A DNA stretch of 64,000 bases from UBA4093 sp036676455. Its GTDB lineage: Bacteria; Cyanobacteriota; Sericytochromatia; S15B-MN24; UBA4093. A program made the translations under genes and the position numbers. Numbering within the stretch: position 1 is the stretch's first letter; every line of letters starts with the position of its first letter. A model generated the notes under the pieces. That model did no database searches. It was not told the DNA's origin and was given only the letters and a program-made list of their open reading frames with translations. The stretch covers positions 15,181-79,180 of the forward strand of contig JAKFCW010000117.1 of the NCBI GenBank assembly GCA_036676455.1. The letters are read 5' to 3'. Below, piece after piece: positions 8,250-16,900 of this stretch.

Positions 8250-9161
8250 TTACTTGGCTACGAGCGCGAGCTGGTGGGTGGGCATCTCGCGATTGTTGTG
8301 GGTGCCGGTGCCTTCGCGCGAGACGGCGATCAGGCCGACCGGGATCTCGTCGGGGAAGAGCGCGATGCCGCGCTCGCAGGCTTCCTGCGGGTGCGTGCCG
8401 GCGGCGATCCAGTCGTAGACCGTCTTGGAGAGCATCTTCATGATGATGGCCTCGCCGATGCCGGTGGCGACCACGGCGCCCTCGCTGCCGGCGTAGTAGC
8501 CGCAGCCGGGAAGCGGCGAGTCGCCGACCCGGCCCTTTAGCATGGGAGCGGAGCCGCCGGTGGAAACCGCCGCGGCAAACCGGCCCTGCGCGTCCATGGC
8601 GACCGCGCCGATGGTGTCGCACATGGCGAAGACATCGTCGTAGGGGCGCTCGAAGTTCCAGTCGGCCTTGAGGTCGTACGTGCGCCAGAAGGCGGGGATG
8701 TCGGAGTAATCGTGCTCGCGCATGGCGGTCATGACTTCGGCGTAGCGCTCATGCGCCAGCTTGCCGGGACCGGGGTGCGGCGCGAACCCCCGCTTCGTGG
8801 CGAACTCGCGAGCGCCTTCGCCGACCAGCATGAGGTGCGGGGTTGTGGTGACGGCCTCGGCGACCCGGACCGGGTTCTTGAAGCCTTGCAAGGCCGCAAC
8901 CGCCCCGAGCTTGCCGGTGGAGTCCATGACCGCAGCATCGGTTTCGAGGGTGACGCCATCGATGCGCAGGCTGGAGCCGGAGCCGGCGTTGAAGCGGCCG
9001 TCGTCCTCGAGCGTTTCCGCGGCGGCGATCGCCGCCGCCAGGGCCTCCTGCCCGTCGCGCAGCAACTCCATGCCCCGAGCGGTCGCCGCCTCGCAACCGT
9101 CCGAGAAGGCCCTGGGGGCTCCCACGCCGCCGTGTACCGCGATGAAGGGGGTGAACGTCAT
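8250..9161 (-). CDS. Isoaspartyl peptidase/L-asparaginase (Ntn hydrolase)
   Basis: N-terminal-nucleophile hydrolase of the plant-type asparaginase family, cleaving beta-aspartyl dipeptides or asparagine. The 303-residue precursor begins FIAVHGGVG and carries NAGSGSSL near residue 58. The expected self-cleavage point is at CDT/IGAVA near residue 182, where Thr becomes the nucleophile; the usual residue before it is Gly, here Asp. Downstream motifs AVSTGG and GRVGDSPLPGCGYYA match the substrate pocket. It is co-transcribed with the PanE-like gene. Confidence 0.88.
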   Translation of the reverse strand: MTFTPFIAVHGGVGAPRAFSDGCEAATARGMELLRDGQEALAAAIAAAETLEDDGRFNAGSGSSLRIDGVTLETDAAVMDSTGKLGAVAALQGFKNPVRVAEAVTTTPHLMLVGEGAREFATKRGFAPHPGPGKLAHERYAEVMTAMREHDYSDIPAFWRTYDLKADWNFERPYDDVFAMCDTIGAVAMDAQGRFAAAVSTGGSAPMLKGRVGDSPLPGCGYYAGSEGAVVATGIGEAIIMKMLSKTVYDWIAAGTHPQEACERGIALFPDEIPVGLIAVSREGTGTHNNREMPTHQLALVAK

Positions 9162-9406
9162 CTTGCCTCCTGGTAATGGCTGAAACCGGATTGTCGTGCG
9201 AGATAGCCGCTGTCGCTCGCCGAACCTTTCCCATCAAACCAGGAAGCGGGCCGCTTGTGAAGAGGCCGGACCACGCCGCGCTTGTCGCGCTGGCTCCCGA
9301 CGCCCGAATCGGGTGAAAAAATCTGGCGATAGGCTTGTCGCCTGATTGCCGTGAGAGGCGGTGGGTAAAAGAAGCTTGGTCCGTCGCGGACCCGAAGGAG
9401 CTTGCC

Positions 9407-10357
9407 GTGTCAGACGACTGGTCTATCCGGCGTGGAAACCCGGCACCCGGGTCTTCCCCCTTGCGACCGGCAGCACCCCCTGTCCGGCCGGAAGCTTCTG
9501 CTGCGCCCGATGCTCCGGCGGAATCTTCGTCGATGGCCCCCAGCCAGGCCAGCCTTTCCGCGGCAAGCCGCAATCGGTTGCTGGACCTTCCCAGCGTCGA
9601 AGCGGCGGCCAAGGCACTCGACGAGGCCCTTGCCACGAGCATGGTCGATCCGCTGGTCCGCCGCCTGGAGTTCCTGGCCAGCCCCGGCGTCCCGGTTCGC
9701 GTGCAGGCGGGAGAAGCGACGGTCGACCTCTTCTGGCCGTACGCTCCGGGCTCGCGGAACGGAGGGCCCGACGAGCTCGCTTCCAAGGGCCCCTCGGAAA
9801 GCTTCCGCGATCACATGGCGCCGTTTGCCGCTTATTTCGGCGCGGGCACGCGCGGCCCGATGATGGCCTGGCTCGGGGATCAGGCCTCACGAGGCCAGCT
9901 TGCCGCAGGGAGTCCGGCCAGCCAGGGACTTCAGGCGATCGCCAACACCCTCTTCTGGGACATCCCCATGCAGCAAACGTCGGATGACCGCCTGATCGTT
10001 CGCGGCATGCCGGTCGACCTCTCGACTCCCGAGGCGATGGCCACCTACTTGCGTCATCAACGCAACGCCATCGCGGCGCTGGTCCCGCGGCAGATCCCCG
10101 AGGCGGACGGCTCCGCTTATATCCGGGCGGGCCGCGAGCTGCTCGGCATGGTGGACGCCGCGCTGTCACGGGTCGAGGCCTTCAAGGCGGGTGAACACTT
10201 ACCTGTCATGGCCACTCCGCTGGGACCTTACGGCTGGTATAACCAAGCTGCCGAGCCCTCCGCCGCTGCTCCGCTGCCGGCGACGATCGATCCGGCGGCG
10301 ACGCCTGCCGACGTCCGCGAGACCGCCCACCGTCTCGAACAGGACGCTTTTCGCTAG
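9407..10357 (+). CDS. Hypothetical protein, Pro/Ala-rich N-terminus
   Basis: No family recognised. I chose the GTG at 9407 because AAGGAG lies 7 bases upstream; a longer reading from 9335 has no such site. The 316-residue product opens with about 60 residues rich in Pro, Ala and Ser, then a mostly helical region with LPSVEAAAKALDEAL, and ends in another Pro/Ala-rich stretch. There is no signal peptide, membrane span or recognisable catalytic motif. Codon use resembles the neighbours. It stands alone between the asparaginase gene and a lipoprotein gene. Confidence 0.6.
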   Translation: MSDDWSIRRGNPAPGSSPLRPAAPPVRPEASAAPDAPAESSSMAPSQASLSAASRNRLLDLPSVEAAAKALDEALATSMVDPLVRRLEFLASPGVPVRVQAGEATVDLFWPYAPGSRNGGPDELASKGPSESFRDHMAPFAAYFGAGTRGPMMAWLGDQASRGQLAAGSPASQGLQAIANTLFWDIPMQQTSDDRLIVRGMPVDLSTPEAMATYLRHQRNAIAALVPRQIPEADGSAYIRAGRELLGMVDAALSRVEAFKAGEHLPVMATPLGPYGWYNQAAEPSAAAPLPATIDPAATPADVRETAHRLEQDAFR

Positions 10358-10561
10358 TCCTGAGCCCGTTTTCTCCGGCAATGCCTGCTTTTTGAGCGTT
10401 AAGAGTTGCGAAGCAACACGGATCTTTACGGTTTTCGGGGGTATAGAAGCGTTGCTGAACGGCAAGTCCTAGGGGTGACCAAAGTCCTGCTGAACCAGAA
10501 CCCCGCTTTTTCCCGTCATATCTGATACGGGGACCCTTTCAGAAAGGAAACCCTCCTGTTC

Positions 10562-12211
10562 ATGCAACGCAAGACCCTGCCTCTACTCTCGTCCGCCGTG
10601 TTGATCTCCATGGTGGCCGGCTGTGGCGAGGCATCGCTCCCCAACCTTCCCGGCACTGGCCCCATCAGCATTCCGCTTCCCGGCAACGTCGGGACCATCA
10701 ACTTCCCTGGCTTCGGCGGCACGACGCCCGGCACCAACCCCGGGACCTCGCAGCCCGCTCCCAACGTTCCCCCCGTGGCCGCGCAGCCTCCCAGCCTTCC
10801 TTCGGGCTCCAGCGGCATCAAGGTCTTCGTCAACGAGGCGATGCACCCGGCGAGCAGCTTCGTGCTGGCCACCAACCGCAACCACGTCGAGGATTACTTC
10901 CCCAACGGCGCCGCCAAGCTGGAGAAGCTGAAGGAGCTCCGCCCGGATTGGGGAGGAGCGCGCTACATGTACCGGATCGGCCACGGGCCGACCGACGGCC
11001 GGCATGACTACGACTACATGAAGGGCTACCACTTCGAGCAGCACTGGAACAAGAACGGCGGCTACCCGTACGACGACCTCCGCAACGCCCTAAAGGAAGC
11101 CAACACGCTGGACGCCGAGCAGCTCCACGTGATCAACTTCGGCACGGGCAGCGCCGAGGAGGCTGCGCGGTACGTCTCGTACCTCAACAACCCCAGCGAC
11201 GCCAACCGCGCGAAGTACCCCTACCCGGTGCAGAACGCCAAGTTCTTCGAGATCGGCAACGAGATCTCGTGGTCCAAGGTGCGCGGCCACAAGGAGTACG
11301 CCTCGACCGAGACCAAGTACGCCCAGCGGGCCAAGGAGTTCGCGCAGGCGATGCGCAAGGCCTCGCCGGTGCCGATCCAGATCGGGGCCGTCGCCTCGAC
11401 CAACTCGAACTGGATGGGCGAGGGATGGGCCCAGAAGGGAGAGGGCGTCAAGCGGATCCTCCAGACCATGGGATCGGACGTGGACTTCCTGATCTACCAC
11501 GGGTACCCGAGCTGGCCAATGGCCAACAAGGGCGGCGACAAGATGACCATCATGGCCCAGAACGCCTGGAATGATCGCCTTCTCACCAACGAGATCGTCC
11601 CGGCGATCGAGAAGTACGCCTCGAAGGATGTCTACATTGCCAACACGGAGTTCTTCACCGAGATGTACAACGACGTGAAGTCGGCCCGCGGCATGTTCGG
11701 AGCGCTCTACTCGGCGGACACGCTGACCCTGGCGTTCAAGCATGACATCCGGATTGCCAACCAGTTCTGCATCGACCACCAGGACATGGCGGATGCCTCG
11801 TTCTTCGTGGGCAACGACCCCAACACGGTCACCCCGATCTTCATGTTCAACAAGATGCTCGCCAAGACCTGGGGAGACACCGTGGTCAAGGTGGAAGGAC
11901 AAGCCATCCCGACCGTTCATGTGAAGGGGCCCTCGGATTCCATCGACATGCCCAAGTTGGCCTTCACCGCCTCCAAGGGACGTGACGGCAAGGTCTACCT
12001 GATGGTCACCAACCGCACGAACGACTCCGACGTCATCACCAACGTCGCCCTGGGCTTCTCCCCCAAGGCCGTCACCGCCCATGTCCTCAAGGGGTCGAAC
12101 GGCTGGGCGTCCGACCACACCAACACCTCGGTCCAGACGCAGTCGGCCAACCTCAACTCGGCCTACACGTTCCCCAAGGCGTCGGTCACGATCTTCGAGA
12201 TCACTCCCTAA
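10562..12211 (+). CDS. Lipoprotein glycoside hydrolase, clan GH-A type (GH51/GH39-like)
   Basis: Probable exported glycosidase of (beta/alpha)8 fold. The 549-residue product has a lipoprotein signal (VAGCGEA, lipid Cys near residue 21), a 65-residue Pro/Gly/Thr linker, then a catalytic barrel. EIGNEISW resembles the acid/base Asn-Glu motif of clan A, and ANTEFFTE about 120 residues later is a candidate nucleophile Glu. The C-terminal 90 residues look like a beta-sandwich. The arabinofuranosidase-like assignment is inference; other clan-A families remain possible. A terminator hairpin follows the stop. Confidence 0.72.
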   Translation: MQRKTLPLLSSAVLISMVAGCGEASLPNLPGTGPISIPLPGNVGTINFPGFGGTTPGTNPGTSQPAPNVPPVAAQPPSLPSGSSGIKVFVNEAMHPASSFVLATNRNHVEDYFPNGAAKLEKLKELRPDWGGARYMYRIGHGPTDGRHDYDYMKGYHFEQHWNKNGGYPYDDLRNALKEANTLDAEQLHVINFGTGSAEEAARYVSYLNNPSDANRAKYPYPVQNAKFFEIGNEISWSKVRGHKEYASTETKYAQRAKEFAQAMRKASPVPIQIGAVASTNSNWMGEGWAQKGEGVKRILQTMGSDVDFLIYHGYPSWPMANKGGDKMTIMAQNAWNDRLLTNEIVPAIEKYASKDVYIANTEFFTEMYNDVKSARGMFGALYSADTLTLAFKHDIRIANQFCIDHQDMADASFFVGNDPNTVTPIFMFNKMLAKTWGDTVVKVEGQAIPTVHVKGPSDSIDMPKLAFTASKGRDGKVYLMVTNRTNDSDVITNVALGFSPKAVTAHVLKGSNGWASDHTNTSVQTQSANLNSAYTFPKASVTIFEITP

Positions 12212-12239
12212 CACGAGCCACCAGCTTTACGCTCATCGC

Positions 12240-12267
12240 AAGGGCCTCCCCAGTCGGGGGGGCCCTT
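12240..12267 (+). terminator. Hairpin terminator after the glycoside hydrolase gene
   Basis: A 12-bp stem (AAGGGCCTCCCC with its near-perfect complement, one G-T pair) and 4-base loop, 28 bp after the stop. The downstream tract is only weakly T-rich. Confidence 0.6.
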
Positions 12268-12418
12268 CGGCTTTCACGCCAGGGCCATTTGGCGGATCTT
12301 GCCCCCACTGATTCGGCAACGCGTGCTCTGCCAATCGGCGGATTTCCAAGCGTTGCTCACCCGGTTACGATGAGGCACACCGACCTGGCTTCAAATAACT
12401 TTAGAGAGGTATTGCCGT

Positions 12419-13774
12419 ATGTTGTCGCGTAAGCCCGTTGCCATTTTGCTGTTGTCGGCCACGCTCTCGCTGGCCGGATGCCCCATGGGGAGCCCCCAGC
12501 TAGAGGTTGCCGCAAGCGGCACCGTGAATGGACAGGTCTCGGAGCGGACGTCGGATGAAACTCCCAGCCAGGGTGGCGCCGAGCCGGCCCCCGCCCCTCC
12601 GTCTGAGGATCGGGTCTCCGGAGCGACGGTCATGGCCTTTCGGCTGGAATCCGATGGCTCCCTGAGCGCGCTGGGGGGATCCGCTACGACGGATGCAAAC
12701 GGCTCCTTCAGCCTGCGCGTGCCTGCCAATACGCCCAACCTTGTGCTCAAAGCGACCAAGGGTACCCTGACGCGCTTCGTCGTGATGAGTCAGTCGGTGG
12801 CGGCCGAAGGACAGACCACGGTGAAGCCGATGACGACGGAATCGTCGGTGGAAGCACAGGTGTTCGCGAAGATGGTGGCCGATGGGGCTCAGGCCACGGC
12901 GGTGGATACGGTGACCCTGATGGAGCGCATCAGCTCTGAGGCCGCCGAGCAGGCCAATGAGAACGCAGCGGCCATCGCTACACTGGCCACGTCGCTGCGC
13001 CACTCGCAGGAAGCCCGCCTGAACGCCCTGAAGGCCCAAGGTGAGACCGACGCTGAGCTCGCGGTGGCGTATTCGGCCCAAGTCTCGGCCTACGCCGCGT
13101 GGAGCGCGCGGGTGCAGGCGGCCACCACCATCCAATCCGCCCAAGAAGCCTACGCCGAGTATCGCGGCCGCTTGATTTCGGCATACACGGAGGCCGGCGT
13201 AACGCTCGAGAGCCAGATGAAGGCGAACGAAGCGGCCGCGGCGGCGATGGTGCGCTTCGCTGGTAACTCGGGTTCGGCGCTGAAGCTGGCCATCGCCAAG
13301 GAAGCCGCTCGTCAAAAAGCGCAGTTGCGACAACAGGCCGCGGAGATCGCCCTGGCGGCCTTGAGTGCGTCCCAGGCGCGTCTCGCGGCCGCGGCCGACG
13401 CATCGGTTCAGGTCTCGTTGAGCCTCGATGCCGCCTCCGACCTCACTGCCATCAACCAGGCCTTCCATGCGTATCATGACGCGATGCTCGCGGTGCTCAG
13501 CGGGGTGGTCAGCGATGCGCACGGCTCGGTGGCGGTCTCCGCGCTCATGGAGGCGGATGCGTCGATCAACGGCGCGTCGAGTCCCTCGGCCACGGCGGTC
13601 CTCGGTGGAGCGCTGGGGCTCAGCCTCACCCCCAGTGCGGTGGTTGTTGCTTACCAGACCTTCTATGCTTCCGTTCAAGCGCAGGTGCAGGAGAAGTTGG
13701 CGTCCATTCCCGGCCTCGATGTCGCGGCCGTCGCCTCGATAAAATCGGCGATCTCGCTGAGTACCGGCTTCTAG
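12419..13774 (+). CDS. Ala-rich lipoprotein with an N-terminal carboxypeptidase-regulatory-like domain
   Basis: Function unknown. The signal peptide ends LSLAGC, giving a lipoprotein of 451 residues. Residues about 30-115 look like a small beta-sandwich of the carboxypeptidase-regulatory type (GATVMAF, then TTDANGSFSLRVP). The remaining 330 residues are almost all helix, extremely Ala-rich with regular Gln/Glu/Lys, suggesting a long helical bundle or coiled coil in the periplasm. It is preceded by AGAGAGG and followed by a strong terminator, so it is monocistronic. Confidence 0.72.
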   Translation: MLSRKPVAILLLSATLSLAGCPMGSPQLEVAASGTVNGQVSERTSDETPSQGGAEPAPAPPSEDRVSGATVMAFRLESDGSLSALGGSATTDANGSFSLRVPANTPNLVLKATKGTLTRFVVMSQSVAAEGQTTVKPMTTESSVEAQVFAKMVADGAQATAVDTVTLMERISSEAAEQANENAAAIATLATSLRHSQEARLNALKAQGETDAELAVAYSAQVSAYAAWSARVQAATTIQSAQEAYAEYRGRLISAYTEAGVTLESQMKANEAAAAAMVRFAGNSGSALKLAIAKEAARQKAQLRQQAAEIALAALSASQARLAAAADASVQVSLSLDAASDLTAINQAFHAYHDAMLAVLSGVVSDAHGSVAVSALMEADASINGASSPSATAVLGGALGLSLTPSAVVVAYQTFYASVQAQVQEKLASIPGLDVAAVASIKSAISLSTGF

Positions 13775-13835
13775 GCGGCTTCAGCGGAGTCACAGGCCCG
13801 TCTATACCAGGCAACTGACGCAGTTAGACGGACCC

Positions 13836-13870
13836 AGCAGCCCCCGAGGATCCCGGGGGCTGCTTTGTTT
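13836..13870 (+). terminator. Rho-independent terminator
   Basis: Perfect 11-bp stem AGCAGCCCCCG with 7-base loop, followed by CTTTGTTT. It ends the 12419 lipoprotein transcript. Confidence 0.85.
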
Positions 13871-13972
13871 GATCCGACTAGATCCTTCTGGACGCCTTGG
13901 ACAAGGTGTCGATGCGAGGGGAGACTCTGGCCCCTAGCATGAGGGAGTGGCATGGGTTCGAGGAGGATCGTC

Positions 13973-14272
13973 ATGTGCGCGAGAGCAGCAATGGCGTGGC
14001 GTATTCGCGCCCTCGTGGGGATTGCGACCATGGGCCTCATCGGCGGAGTGATCAGCTGCGGTAGCAGCACACCCTCCGGCGGTGGCGGTGGCGGTCAGCC
14101 AGGGTCTGGCCAGCCGACGGCACAGCCGAGTTTACAACCGAGCGTGCCTCCCGGAGGAGGCGGGGGAGTCCCCCCGGCGACTCCCTACCCGTCCCCCGGT
14201 CCCTCGTTGAATCCCCAGCCGGGGGACGATGGGACGCCTGGGCCCGGTCCCGCCCCGGGCGGCGGTCCCTGA
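13973..14272 (+). CDS. Small Pro/Gly-rich lipoprotein
   Basis: No family recognised. From the ATG at 13973 (AGGAGG 6 bases upstream) the product is 99 residues: a signal peptide with lipobox VISC, then about 70 residues that are almost only Gly, Pro, Ser, Thr and Gln with poly-Gly runs. Such a tail should be disordered and surface-tethered. An alternative ATG at 13952 adds 7 residues. The low-complexity composition makes the coding call less secure, but the lipobox and ribosome site support it. Confidence 0.6.
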   Translation: MCARAAMAWRIRALVGIATMGLIGGVISCGSSTPSGGGGGGQPGSGQPTAQPSLQPSVPPGGGGGVPPATPYPSPGPSLNPQPGDDGTPGPGPAPGGGP

Positions 14273-14298
14273 CCGTCGGACATGGCCTGCAATCAAGC

Positions 14299-14340
14299 AA
14301 AAGGACGCGGGGGTGGCTGATGCCACCCCCGCGTCCTTTT
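14299..14340. terminator. Bidirectional terminator
   Basis: Perfect 19-bp stem with TGAT loop, A-run on the left arm and T-run on the right arm. It serves the convergent small lipoprotein gene and the carboxyltransferase gene. Confidence 0.9.
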
Positions 14341-14349
14341 CCGGTCGGA

Positions 14350-15894
14350 TTAGACCGGCAGCACCGACCGGCGCTTGGGCGCCGGAGGAACGACCTTGGA
14401 CTCATAAGCAGCGAAGCGCTTGATCAGCTCGTCGCGCAGCTTGTCGGGATCGATCACGTCGTCGATCACCATCTCGGAGGCGAGGTGGTAGAGGTTGATG
14501 TCGGCCTCGTACTCGGCGCGCTTCTCGGCGATGAAGGCCGCCCGCGCTTCCTCGGGAAGCTCGGCGATCTTGTTGGCGTAGACCGCGTTGACCGCCGCCT
14601 CGGGGCCCATGACCGCGATCTTGGCGGTGGGCAGGGCGATGCAGGCATCAGGCTCGAAGGCGGGGCCGCCCATGGCGTAGAGACCCGCGCCGTAGGCCTT
14701 GCGGACGATGACCGAGACCTTGGGCACGGTGGCGTCCGAGACCGCGGAGACCATCTTGGCGCCGTGGCGGATGATGCCCTCGCGTTCGACCTTGGAGCCG
14801 ATCATGAAGCCCGGCACGTCCATCAGGAACAAGAGGGGGATGTTGAAGGCGTCGCAGAGCCAGATGAAGCGCGTGGCCTTGTCGGCGGTATCGGTGAAGA
14901 GCACGCCGCCCTTGACCCGGGGCTGGTTGGCGAGGATGCCGACCGCTCGTCCGCCTATCCGCGCAAAGCCCGTGATCATCTCCTGGGCGAAGAGCTTCTT
15001 GATCTCGACGAAGGAGTTCTCATCGATCACGCGGTTGATGAGATCCATCATGTTGAAAGGCTGGTTCTGGTTGGCGGGGACGATCTCGGAGATCGGCTTG
15101 CCGGCCTTCGGCTCGACCGAGGGAATCACGGGAGCCTTGCCGAGGTAGTTCTGGGGGAAGACCTCGAGATACTTCTTGAGGAAGTCGATGGCTTCCTCCT
15201 CGGTCTTGGCGAGCACGTCGCCGACGCCCGAGGTGGAGCAGTGCATGCGGGCGCCGCCCATCTCCTCGAGGGTGACCTTCTCGCCGATGACCATCTCGGC
15301 CATGCGCGGGCTGCCGAGGTAGGCCGAGGCGTTGCCCTCGACCATCACGACGATGTCGCAGAAGGCCGGGATGTAGGCGCCACCGGCGGCCGAGGGCCCG
15401 AAGAGCAGGCAGACCTGGGGCACCGTGCCGGACATCTTGACCTGGTTGTAGAAGATCCGGCCCGCGCCGCGGCGGCCGGGGAACATCTCGACCTGGTCGG
15501 TGATGCGGGCGCCCGCCGAGTCCACCAGATAGAGCATGGGGACTTGCAGCTTGGCGGCGGTCTCCTGGATGCGCAGGATCTTCTCGACGGTCCGCGAGCC
15601 CCACGATCCGGCCTTCACGGTCGAGTCGTTGGCCATCACGGCGACGGTACGGCCGTTGATCTTGCCCAGGCCGGTGTAGACGCCGTCAGCGGGAAGATCG
15701 CCGGCCATGCAGTTGGCGAACATGGCGTCTTCGAGTTCGAAGCCTTCGTCGAAGAGAAGCCGCAGGCGCTCGCGAACGAAGAGCTTGCCTTGCTTCTTGG
15801 CGCTTTCGTGGTACTTGGCGGCACCCCCCTGCCGGATCTGATCGCGCATGGCGCTCAGCGACTGGGAGTCATGGGTTTGGGTCCCAGAGGTCAT
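14350..15894 (-). CDS. Acyl-CoA carboxylase carboxyltransferase subunit (propionyl/methylcrotonyl/acetyl type)
   Basis: Transfers the carboxyl group from biotin to an acyl-CoA. The 514-residue product carries two crotonase-fold halves, as in PccB/MccB: N-terminal VMANDSTVKAGSWG and VDSAGARI, LFGPSAAGGAYIPAF and GSPRMAEM, then C-terminal GILANQPRVKGGVL, PLLFLMDVPGFMIG and AYGAGLYAMGG. The chosen ATG at 15894 has GAGGAGA upstream; a 50-residue longer frame is not supported. No biotin carboxylase or biotin carrier gene is in the window, so substrate is undetermined. Confidence 0.9.
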   Translation of the reverse strand: MTSGTQTHDSQSLSAMRDQIRQGGAAKYHESAKKQGKLFVRERLRLLFDEGFELEDAMFANCMAGDLPADGVYTGLGKINGRTVAVMANDSTVKAGSWGSRTVEKILRIQETAAKLQVPMLYLVDSAGARITDQVEMFPGRRGAGRIFYNQVKMSGTVPQVCLLFGPSAAGGAYIPAFCDIVVMVEGNASAYLGSPRMAEMVIGEKVTLEEMGGARMHCSTSGVGDVLAKTEEEAIDFLKKYLEVFPQNYLGKAPVIPSVEPKAGKPISEIVPANQNQPFNMMDLINRVIDENSFVEIKKLFAQEMITGFARIGGRAVGILANQPRVKGGVLFTDTADKATRFIWLCDAFNIPLLFLMDVPGFMIGSKVEREGIIRHGAKMVSAVSDATVPKVSVIVRKAYGAGLYAMGGPAFEPDACIALPTAKIAVMGPEAAVNAVYANKIAELPEEARAAFIAEKRAEYEADINLYHLASEMVIDDVIDPDKLRDELIKRFAAYESKVVPPAPKRRSVLPV

Positions 15895-16068
15895 CGTTGT
15901 CTCCTCGGTAAATGTGCGAGTGGCGATTCGTGGAGCAGCTGTGCTGCCGTTGAAACCGGTGGGCTCCATTCTACCAGAAACGCCTTCTTGAGCGCTCGTA
16001 GAGAAGCGAGACGGCGTTGCCCGGGCTCGGGAGCCCGGTAGCATGGAGGAATCGAGGCCGGTGGCAAA

Positions 16069-16125
16069 AGGAAGCGCCTGCGGCTAGAGGATGCGCCTGC
16101 GGCTAGAGGAAGCGCCTGCGGCTAG
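16069..16125. repeat. Three tandem 19-bp repeats
   Basis: Three head-to-tail copies of AGGAAGCGCCTGCGGCTAG; the middle copy has T for A at base 5. They lie 20 bp before the 16145 gene, and the last copy runs straight into its AGAGGAGAAA ribosome site. No direct role is apparent; slippage or a regulatory RNA segment are possible. Confidence 0.9.
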
Positions 16126-16144
16126 AGAAGAGGAGAAACTCACC

Positions 16145-16420
16145 ATGAACGAGGTGGAACTGATCTCCCGGTTGACGCGCGAGCACCCCGAGGTGGCGGT
16201 CGAGTTGCTGGACCCGGGGGGCATGGTGCGGTTCGTGATCTTCGACGGGGCGAGCCACCCCGAGTACCTGCCGGATATCCTTCCCACGGATAGCGCGCCG
16301 CTCGTGAGGGGCTCGGTCTATCCCAAGGAGCCGTATATCCGGCATGCGCATGCCGACTACGAGCCGATCGCCAAGGACGTGCCCCTGGAGGAGTTGCCGG
16401 ACATGATCAGCCGGCCGTGA
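16145..16420 (+). CDS. Small conserved-looking hypothetical protein
   Basis: No family recognised. The 91-residue, soluble product starts at the ATG after AGAGGAGAAA; an in-frame start at 16091 would translate through the tandem repeats and is less likely. It opens with MNEVELISRLTREHPEVAVE, an acidic amphipathic helix, and continues with a mixed beta pattern and many Pro and His residues near the end. Its 3' end overlaps the convergent gene at 16407 by 14 bp. Confidence 0.6.
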   Translation: MNEVELISRLTREHPEVAVELLDPGGMVRFVIFDGASHPEYLPDILPTDSAPLVRGSVYPKEPYIRHAHADYEPIAKDVPLEELPDMISRP

Positions 16421-16733
16421 CGGGCTGGGTCGTGAAGCCGACCTCGGCGCCCGGGGGCAGGTCGACGAGCGACTGGAGGAACTCTTCCATCAGCTGGACG
16501 TAGGAGGGGTCCATCTCAAGGGGATCGCCGGCCCAGGCGGAGAGCCAGACCTCGGTGGCCCATTCATGGGCGGTCTTGGCGCTTTCTTGGCTGACACGGG
16601 CGCGGCTGGCCGGAAGTAGCGTCTTTGATCCAACCAGCTCGGGGCCGAAGACGCTGGGAACGACGAGGTCATGATCATGGGCGGTCCCGAGGCCGTCATG
16701 GACGGCGCGGAGGACGATGGAAAAACGTTGCAT
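16407..16733 (-). CDS. Small hypothetical protein
   Basis: No family recognised. Read from the ATG at 16733 it has 108 residues, opening MQRFSIVLRAVHDGLGTAHD. A middle helix (AKTAHEWATEVWLSAW) and an acidic C-terminal helix (YVQLMEEFLQSLVDLPPG) follow. There is no membrane span. No clear ribosome site precedes the ATG. It is divergent from pepP and overlaps the 16145 gene tail to tail. Regular third-position GC supports coding, but certainty is moderate. Confidence 0.5.
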   Translation of the reverse strand: MQRFSIVLRAVHDGLGTAHDHDLVVPSVFGPELVGSKTLLPASRARVSQESAKTAHEWATEVWLSAWAGDPLEMDPSYVQLMEEFLQSLVDLPPGAEVGFTTQPVTAG

Positions 16734-16900
16734 GGATTGGGCCTGTGGAGAGGAAGGGTCTGCAGTCCTTTCATGCCCTCGATGGGCCGTTCCGTAACGC
16801 CCCGGGCGGGCGATCGCTCGTCGGATCCCGCGTTGCCCTTCCCGGTCGCTTGGGGATCTGGTACAACGGAGACCAGATCTCATTTACAAGGAGGGGCAAC

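Noticed and set aside
14320..16041. Long plus-strand reading frame opposite the carboxyltransferase gene
   Set aside because: It mirrors the codons of a clearly conserved minus-strand enzyme. Long antisense frames are common in GC-rich DNA, and the product is low-complexity (Leu/Gly/Asp/His-rich).
16069..16125. CRISPR-like repeats
   Set aside because: Units are contiguous with no spacers and only three copies; no cas gene nearby.
16625..16900. Upstream extension of pepP
   Set aside because: The family N-terminus and a strong ribosome site both place the start at 16901; the extension overlaps a divergent gene.
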